Assembly (NCBI GenBank): GCA_041485845.1
Contig: JBGPKH010000235.1
Coordinates: 1-11,867, forward strand
Reading direction: 5' to 3'
From: OMOG01 sp041485845
GTDB lineage: Bacteria > Acidobacteriota > Terriglobia > Bryobacterales > Bryobacteraceae
Length of the DNA stretch: 11,867 nt
In this document: positions 6,519 to 11,867 of the stretch, piece by piece
Numbering within the stretch: the stretch's first letter is position 1
Layout of the letters: each line of letters opens with the position of its first letter
The notes under the pieces: generated by a model
What the model was told of the DNA's origin: nothing
Databases searched by the model: none
The model's input: only the letters and a program-made list of their open reading frames with translations
Translations under genes and position numbers: made by a program

Positions 6519-6746
6519 TCACCTCAAATCAAGGAGCACAGCCAGAATGAACAGGACCGCATTGGGGTCAGTTTCGCGTCCCCGGCCCGTAGAGAATCGC
6601 TCCCGGTCTGGCTCCGGTGTGCTGGGCGAGTCGATCACCAGCTTGCCGTTCACGATTACGTACTGTACGCCGAGCGCACATTGATACGGGTTTTCGCAGG
6701 TCGCCTTGTCCGCGATTGCCTCGGGGTCGAAGTGCGCCTCTACCAC
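6519..6746 (-). pseudogene. C-terminal remnant of an amidohydrolase (D-aminoacylase-like)
   Basis: The 75-codon frame reads ADVVEAHFDPEAIADKATC (from the codon before the GTG) and then ENPYQCALGVQYVIVNGKLV. This matches the C-terminal signature of N-acyl-D-amino-acid deacylases and related amidohydrolases (ADLVVFDPxxIxDxATFxxPHQYxxGIxxVxVNGxxV). The catalytic barrel, about 400 residues, is absent, so this is a relic and not an enzyme. Its 5' end overlaps the last codons of the TonB receptor (stop at 6740), meaning the similarity begins right where the receptor ends. The tail after TGRGRETDPNAV looks unrelated to the family. The GTG start at 6746 is arbitrary. Confidence 0.6.
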
Positions 6747-9700
6747 GTCAGCCGCAGGGCCAACTGCGTGAGGCGCGCCACGCCGCCCGAGTTCTGGGTT
6801 GATAGGACGCCGTTCCCCGACACTCCGGTGGGGTTATTCGGGTGATTGAACACATTGAAAAAGTCGGCGTTGAAGCGCAAGGTGACGCGCTCGGTGAGAC
6901 GCGCGGATTTGATCAGGGAGGCATCCTGGAACCACTGCAACGGACCGGGGAAGGACTGGTTACGCCAGGGATGCAGACCGGTGTCGTAGGTGGTTCTCTG
7001 CACGGTGCCGTTATTCAAAGGAATCCACACGGTGTTCGTGTCCCAGAACTGCGATACGTTGGTACCGGCTGGAGCGTTCGCCGGCATCGCCGTCGAACCC
7101 CACGGGATCAGCGGCCGGGCGGCCGGCTTGTACTCAGCCGGCACACCCATGATGCCATTCGGTTTTCCGTTGGCATCGCGACTGTTGATTTTGTTCGAGG
7201 GAATATAACCGTTCCACCACAGATAGCCCGGATAGCAGATTCCCGAGGTGCAGTCCTCAATGGGATATTTGTATCCGTAGATTTCGATGGCATTTCCGGC
7301 GGTTGGATAAACGTCGGTTGGGAGACTCCAGTATCTGCTCACCAGGAAACCGGTGCCGGAGATTTGCCATCCGCCGATGAGCTTGTCCAGAGCGCCATTC
7401 GCATGGCTGCCGAATTTCCTGCCACGGCCGAGCGGCAGGTCGGCGATGAAGTTCCACCGTACGCGATGCTTGGGAGCGCCGACGGCGGTGCCGCTAAACG
7501 GAGGGTCCGACTCGCGCCGGTAGTTCAGGAACCGCATCCGCTCGTTGATATCGGCGGGCACCTGGCCGGGCAGGAACTGATTGAGGCCGGTAACGTTTCC
7601 GGTGGCTTCGAGGGCGTTGGCCATGTCATAGAACAACTGGTAACCGAACCCCCTATCGAATCGACGCTCGATTCCCATGTTGACGCCGTTGTACCAGGAA
7701 AAACCGACGGCGGCGAGCGTATCGACATTGCCGAACACCTGCTGGTCATAGGGCCGCGTCGCGACGCTGGCGAACTCGCCCGTGGGCGTTGGTGTCTTGG
7801 TGGTGACGTACCAGAGATAGCCTGGTGTCGAGTTGTTGTTATTGATCAGCGTGCTCTGGTTCACCGTGTGGTTGCCGACGTAACCCAAACGCAAGACGGT
7901 GTTCCGCACGATTTCCTTTTCGAACGTCAGATTCCAATCGTGCACCATGGGGTCGACCAGGTTGGGATCGATCCGAGTGCCGGAAAAGCTGCCGCGGGTA
8001 ATGAGCCGGGTGTCGTTAACGTCGATGATCGAGCTCGGCGTGTTGACACCGGCTATATACGCCGGAATCGTGCGCAAACCATAGTTCGGCAGACCGTCCG
8101 GCGATTGCGCCGTGCTGGTCACGCTGTACTGGAAGGTGCCCGAGAGGATTTGCGGATTGCTGATCGCGCTGTAAATATTTCCGGTGGTCTCCGGATAGTA
8201 CGAGATCCGATAGCCGCCTCGCAGCACGAAGGCCTTCGCTCCGTCGAACGCGCGATACGCAAATCCCAGCCGCGGACCGAACTGTTTCCAGTTGCGGTTC
8301 ACCATAGTCTTCGGCAGGTTCGCATCCTGGTAGGTCTCCACCTTCCCGCCGAAGCTCTGGAAGGCCTTGACCAGCGAAGGCAGCGTCGCTTGTTGTTGCA
8401 CGAAGTGACTCAGGTCCGATCCCAGAACGTACGCGTGTTTGTCGTAATCGAAGCTCATCATCAATTCATTACGGTCCTTCAACGGAGTGCGGAATTCATA
8501 TCGCATCCCGAGGTTCAGCGTCAGCCGCGGCGTTACCTTCCAGGTGTCCTGGATGTAAGAAGCATATTCGTTTCTCCGCAGGAACGCCGTAGGCCGGCGG
8601 AATCCCGCGCTGTAGTTCAGGATTCCCAGGTACAGATTCGCGAGCCCGGAGCCGGTGAGAGGCGCCGCAATCGGATTCGACGGGGTAGAGGCGCTGTCGT
8701 ACAGCGAAGTAGCCTGCGTCGCGGCATCGAAGGAGCCAGAGGTGGACGGGTTGGCCCGAGGCAGGTCGTACATTCGGTATTGGAAACCGAACGACATCTC
8801 GTGCTTACGCACGACTTTCGTGACGTTGTCCTGGAAGGTGATGTAGTTGCTCACCGCGAGCATGGGAGCGGACTCCAGGCCGGCGCTGTAGTTGCCCGGC
8901 CCGATGTTATTGATCGCGGGCCAGTTTCTTGCGCCGAACGGATTGGGCAGGCCCAATACGGCCGCATAATCCACCGGAAAACCGGCGTTGTATCCGGAGC
9001 CACCGATGCTGTAGTCGCGGGTCCCGGTTGCCACCATTTCGTTAGTCGTGCTTGACGAGAAGGTGTGCATCCAGGTGGTCGATAGCTGGTGATTCGGCCA
9101 CCAGCGAGTGTACCGGCCGATCGGCTTATCGTTGAAAATAGGCTCGAACCGGGCGTGGTTGCTGCCCAGCGATTCGAAATGCGTGTTGTAACCAAACCTC
9201 CCGTAGATCAGATCCCGCGAGCCGATCCGATGGTCGACACGAATGCTGTGCGCTTCCTGCTCCAGCGGACGCCGCGCGACGCCGACGAAGTTGTTGCCCA
9301 CCATGGGATTGACTTGCGGAAGAGTGGGCCCTTTGGTGATCGAGAACAGGAACTTCGCGACCGGGCTGATCCGCGCCGGGTCGATCATATTCGGAATCCC
9401 CCGGTAGGACAACCGTTGCCGCTGCCAGGTCTTCGGATCCGTGGTGAACGGATCGTAGAGTGCAATCTGCCTCCCCTGGCTGTCGACCAGACCGCGGAAA
9501 TCTCCCTGCATCATCTCAGGTGTCGGCACGGCCAGTTGCACCGTGGAGTCGATGCGGGAGCGGGTGCCTTCCCAGGAGAAGAACCAGAACGTCCGGTTGC
9601 GGCCGTTATACAGCTTCGGGACAACGAGCGGTCCACCGACGGAGAGGCCATATTCGTTGCGGTTCACATATGGAGGCTTCGTGTAAGTATCCTGCCGCTG

Positions 9701-10477
9701 CCGTGCCACCCCGTAGCCGCTGTTGCGGTTGTTATAGAACAACGCGCCATGCAATTCGTTGGTTCCGCTTCGGCTCGACATCACCAGCGTCGTGGGCCGC
9801 GCGAACTTTGCCGAGGAACCGTTCACCTCGACGTGCAGCTCCTGGATCGCATCCAGATCCGGCAGCCGGGGCAGATCCCAGCCGCCATGTTCTTCGGTCA
9901 GAGGATTGCCATCCATGGTCAACTGGGTAGAGCCCACTTGCAGGCCATACGCCAGGGGCCGGCCGCCTGTCTGATGCCCGTGGTTGGAATAGACCAGTCC
10001 GGGCACGGTTTGTAGCAGGTTTTGATAGCCGCGCCCCAGCAACGGCAGTTGCTCGATGCGTTGGCGCTCCAGAGTGGAGCTCAGCGAAGCGGTGTCGGTT
10101 TGCAACACTGGTGTCAGGTCCTGCACCTCCACATTCGTCACTGCCTGCGCCACGCGAAGGGTGATGTCGACCGATGCATCCGAGGATGTTTGCACTGTCA
10201 GCGCGCCCTCGAACTTCTGCATACCGGGAGACTCACCGGCCAGGCGGTAAGATCCCGGGATTACTCCGGGGAACACGTAAATCCCGGCCTCGTTGCTCAG
10301 CGTGCTGCGCGACACGTTCGTATTGACGTTGGTCAGCGTAACCGCGGCCCCCGGAATTACCGCTTGAGCCTGGTCTCGAACCGATCCACGAACCGTACTG
10401 TTGCCACCCTGCGCCCAAGCCGTGGCCGCTGCCATGAGCGACAGAATGAACCCCCCCATTTGCACATGTCTCCGCAT
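6740..10477 (-). CDS. TonB-dependent outer-membrane receptor with carboxypeptidase-regulatory-like domain (Oar-like)
   Basis: Large outer-membrane protein, 1245 aa, of the Oar-like TonB-receptor class abundant in Acidobacteriota. Residues 1-22 are a signal peptide ending TAWA before QGG. Residues about 25-110 form a carboxypeptidase-regulatory-like beta-sandwich (VRGSVRDQAQAVIPGAAVTL, then GIYVFPGVIPGSYRL). The plug is about 115-235 (LERQRIEQLPLLGRGYQNLL, QLTMDGNPLTEE, a Ser/Gly-rich SRSGTNELHG end). The rest is a beta-barrel with alternating aromatic strands, ending with the typical LRFNADFFNVFNHPN and a terminal Trp. It likely imports or binds oligosaccharides or peptides with TonB energy; the ligand is unknown. 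The start at 10477 is supported by the signal peptide; an in-frame ATG at 10459 is an alternative but would leave a poorer n-region. Homopolymers G8 before and G7 within the 5' end may slip. No SusD partner is adjacent. Confidence 0.93.
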   Translation of the reverse strand: MRRHVQMGGFILSLMAAATAWAQGGNSTVRGSVRDQAQAVIPGAAVTLTNVNTNVSRSTLSNEAGIYVFPGVIPGSYRLAGESPGMQKFEGALTVQTSSDASVDITLRVAQAVTNVEVQDLTPVLQTDTASLSSTLERQRIEQLPLLGRGYQNLLQTVPGLVYSNHGHQTGGRPLAYGLQVGSTQLTMDGNPLTEEHGGWDLPRLPDLDAIQELHVEVNGSSAKFARPTTLVMSSRSGTNELHGALFYNNRNSGYGVARQRQDTYTKPPYVNRNEYGLSVGGPLVVPKLYNGRNRTFWFFSWEGTRSRIDSTVQLAVPTPEMMQGDFRGLVDSQGRQIALYDPFTTDPKTWQRQRLSYRGIPNMIDPARISPVAKFLFSITKGPTLPQVNPMVGNNFVGVARRPLEQEAHSIRVDHRIGSRDLIYGRFGYNTHFESLGSNHARFEPIFNDKPIGRYTRWWPNHQLSTTWMHTFSSSTTNEMVATGTRDYSIGGSGYNAGFPVDYAAVLGLPNPFGARNWPAINNIGPGNYSAGLESAPMLAVSNYITFQDNVTKVVRKHEMSFGFQYRMYDLPRANPSTSGSFDAATQATSLYDSASTPSNPIAAPLTGSGLANLYLGILNYSAGFRRPTAFLRRNEYASYIQDTWKVTPRLTLNLGMRYEFRTPLKDRNELMMSFDYDKHAYVLGSDLSHFVQQQATLPSLVKAFQSFGGKVETYQDANLPKTMVNRNWKQFGPRLGFAYRAFDGAKAFVLRGGYRISYYPETTGNIYSAISNPQILSGTFQYSVTSTAQSPDGLPNYGLRTIPAYIAGVNTPSSIIDVNDTRLITRGSFSGTRIDPNLVDPMVHDWNLTFEKEIVRNTVLRLGYVGNHTVNQSTLINNNNSTPGYLWYVTTKTPTPTGEFASVATRPYDQQVFGNVDTLAAVGFSWYNGVNMGIERRFDRGFGYQLFYDMANALEATGNVTGLNQFLPGQVPADINERMRFLNYRRESDPPFSGTAVGAPKHRVRWNFIADLPLGRGRKFGSHANGALDKLIGGWQISGTGFLVSRYWSLPTDVYPTAGNAIEIYGYKYPIEDCTSGICYPGYLWWNGYIPSNKINSRDANGKPNGIMGVPAEYKPAARPLIPWGSTAMPANAPAGTNVSQFWDTNTVWIPLNNGTVQRTTYDTGLHPWRNQSFPGPLQWFQDASLIKSARLTERVTLRFNADFFNVFNHPNNPTGVSGNGVLSTQNSGGVARLTQLALRLTW

Positions 10478-10511
10478 CTTGGTACCCCCCCCGCCTTAAG
10501 TGCCGGTCCGA

Positions 10512-10540
10512 ATTCTATTGAACGCCCGGGTGGAAGTCAA
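10512..10540 (-). promoter_or_regulatory. Sigma70-type promoter of the TonB-dependent receptor
   Basis: Minus strand TTGACT (10540-10535), 17-bp spacer, TAGAAT (10517-10512): 5 of 6 matches in both boxes at ideal spacing. Transcription would start near 10505, giving a leader of about 28 nt with an 8-G run (10492-10485) where the ribosome-binding site should be. Confidence 0.75.
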
Positions 10541-10542
10541 GG

Positions 10543-10618
10543 GTCAATTGCCCCTTTGTCAATTGCCCCTTTGTCAGTTGCCCCTTTGTCAATTGCCCCT
10601 TGTGTCAGTTGCTCGTGT
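10543..10618. repeat. Five 15-bp tandem repeats abutting the receptor promoter
   Basis: Plus-strand unit GTCAATTGCCCCTTT at 10543-10557 and 10558-10572; GTCAGTTGCCCCTTT at 10573-10587; a 16-bp variant at 10588-10603; and a decayed copy, GTCAGTTGCTCGTGT, at 10604-10618. On the minus strand most units show TTGACA or CTGACA next to AAGGGGCA, so -35-like hexamers recur every 15 bp just upstream of the true -35. The 15-bp period is about 1.5 helical turns, so successive copies fall on opposite faces of the helix. The plus-strand reading QLPLC repeated is a by-product and not a credible protein. Confidence 0.9.
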
Positions 10619-10656
10619 GGACCCAAGTTTCGATTGCAGGGCGGACTACGACCGCG

Positions 10657-11867
10657 CTACTTCTTCGCTGGAGAGACTGAAGCCGGAGGTGTGGCGCGGG
10701 GAACCTGGACGGGCTCGCCGATCAGCTTGGCGCATTGGTTCGCGATCGTCGGGTTCCGTTCGACGCCTTCCCCATTCCGGTAGAGATTCCAGGCGTACCG
10801 GGCGGCCTTGAGGTCGCCGCCTGCGGCCGCCTTGCTCCACCATTTCCCGGCCTCGGCGTAGTTCTGCTGCACTCCTTTGCCGTTGGCGTACAACATGGCG
10901 AGCGCCGATTGAGCCGGAACGTTGCCTTGCCCGGCGGCCTTCAACGTGGACTGAAAAACCGAAGCCAAGTCGGTCCCGGACGGCAGACCCAATACCAACT
11001 GCTGCGCGGTGATTTCGTCCAGCCACTTTTGCCAGCCTCCCTCGGGCGACCGGCGGCGTTGAGCGCCTTCGCCAGCGGGTTCGTAGAGTGGCGCCAGGAT
11101 GCCGGAGGCAGTGGAACGGACGGGCTCTTCCTTGTCCTGAAGCAACGAGACCAGCGCCTGAAACATCGGCGGGTCCTGACGGACTCCTTTCAACTGCAGC
11201 CTGACTGCATAGCCTATGGCATCTGTGGCGCTGAGCCGGTCGAATGGGACGGCGCTTTTGTTCGCCGCAAGCTCGATCAATGCCTCTTGCGCAGGGGCGT
11301 AGCGCCAGTTGGCGTACATCGCCAGCGCGCGGATGGCGGACTGGCGCACTTTGACGGATGGGTCCGATACCAGCTTGGCCAGCGCGACGGTGGCGGCATT
11401 GCCAAAAATACCGTGCTCGCACGTTTCGGCCGCAGCCGCGCGAACCGCCGCGTCTTTCGATTCAAACAGTTTCTGTAGAACGGCTCCGGCCGGGGCTCCG
11501 CCCACTAGCGCCAGCGCCGGATAATATCCGCCGGCCACCGCAGGAGGCGCGCCAGCGAACGCTTTGAGCAGCTTCGTCTCCTCCGGCGAAGGCGCAATGT
11601 TCTTGTTCCGCAGCCGCGTCGCCCACGCCAGCGCGTCGTCGTTGCTGGGCGGATGGTAGGTGCGATCCCCGAGTTCGTCGAACTCGCGATAGATGAGGTG
11701 GAATCCCTTCTCGCGCAAGCGGAGAAAAGCGTCGCGAACACAGGAGAGATGGTTCGCCAGATCCCGGCGGCCGAGAGTCAGGTAAATCTCCGGCGCGCCG
11801 TTCACGAAATCCAGCGGCTCGGTCAACTCGGAGGGCATCAGCCAGGCGCCCCAACTGTACCCGATCG
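10657..11867 (-). CDS. Hydrolase-HEAT-Sel1 fusion protein, 5' end beyond the window
   Basis: Partial gene; the frame is open to the right edge (GYSWGAWL precedes the first internal Met at 11838), so that Met is probably not the start. Numbering from it, residues 1-70 resemble the C-terminal part of a PHB-depolymerase/esterase-like alpha/beta hydrolase: EIYLTLGRRD with candidate catalytic Asp26, AFLRLREKGFHLIYREF, and candidate His62 in DRTYHPP. Residues about 115-253 form HEAT-like helical repeats (DAAVRAAAAETCEHG, SVKVRQSAIRALAMYA, EEPVRSTASGILAPL). Residues about 300-372 hold two Sel1-like repeats (GNVPAQSALAMLYANGKGV, GDLKAARYAWNLYRNGEGV). The tail is Pro/Ala-rich. The repeats suggest a protein-binding scaffold attached to a hydrolase, probably exported, though the N-terminus cannot be seen. 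Function and substrate are unknown. Confidence 0.78.
   Translation of the reverse strand, partial: IGYSWGAWLMPSELTEPLDFVNGAPEIYLTLGRRDLANHLSCVRDAFLRLREKGFHLIYREFDELGDRTYHPPSNDDALAWATRLRNKNIAPSPEETKLLKAFAGAPPAVAGGYYPALALVGGAPAGAVLQKLFESKDAAVRAAAAETCEHGIFGNAATVALAKLVSDPSVKVRQSAIRALAMYANWRYAPAQEALIELAANKSAVPFDRLSATDAIGYAVRLQLKGVRQDPPMFQALVSLLQDKEEPVRSTASGILAPLYEPAGEGAQRRRSPEGGWQKWLDEITAQQLVLGLPSGTDLASVFQSTLKAAGQGNVPAQSALAMLYANGKGVQQNYAEAGKWWSKAAAGGDLKAARYAWNLYRNGEGVERNPTIANQCAKLIGEPVQVPRATPPASVSPAKK

Noticed and set aside
6842..9055. Plus-strand open frame of 737 codons opposite the TonB receptor
   Set aside because: The sense strand encodes a continuous 1245-residue receptor with all expected domains. 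The antisense frame shows no recognisable motif and no convincing start signal.
10500..10811. Small protein with repeated QLPLC motif
   Set aside because: The repetition comes from the 15-bp promoter-proximal repeats. The frame then runs antisense into the HEAT/Sel1 gene and has no independent support.

Overview
The window looks like chromosome of a high-GC soil Acidobacteriota, probably of the Solibacter/Bryobacter type. Three things point there: an ADOP-type (duplicated orphan) MacB/FtsX permease paired with a PadR repressor, a very long TonB-dependent receptor with an N-terminal carboxypeptidase-regulatory-like domain, and GC-rich minisatellites between genes. The taxonomy is inferred from these families and not from a marker gene. 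No tRNA, rRNA, CRISPR array, transposase or phage gene was seen.

Layout. Left block, plus strand (1-3381): a secreted enterochelin/feruloyl-esterase-like hydrolase whose start is ambiguous and may lie beyond the left edge; one base after its stop comes etfB, and then etfA. etfB and etfA encode the two subunits of an electron-transfer flavoprotein but are separated by about 360 bp holding an array of eight 26-bp repeats and a 12-bp inverted repeat. Middle block, minus strand (3384-6346): padR followed by an ADOP permease that is broken into two reading frames by what looks like a single-base insertion. The padR promoter (TTGACA-N17-TACACT) overlaps a near-palindrome that is a good candidate PadR operator. 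The region from 6347 to 6740 has no intact gene, only pieces resembling the C-terminal ends of amidohydrolases.

Right block, minus strand (6740-11867): a 1245-residue TonB-dependent outer-membrane receptor, preceded by a consensus sigma70-type promoter (TTGACT-N17-TAGAAT) and five 15-bp tandem repeats. Upstream of it is a partial gene that runs off the right edge and joins an alpha/beta-hydrolase C-terminus to HEAT-like and Sel1-like repeats.

How the genes may work together. The receptor, the esterase and the hydrolase-HEAT-Sel1 protein fit a polymer- or glycan-scavenging, surface-oriented lifestyle. PadR/ADOP is a self-contained regulator-transporter unit. EtfBA is a soluble electron carrier with no dehydrogenase or quinone oxidoreductase partner visible here. 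I see no clear new multi-gene system. The most interesting material is the tandem-repeat DNA placed inside the etf operon and beside the receptor promoter, the unusual FAD-site sequence of EtfA, and the decaying genes.
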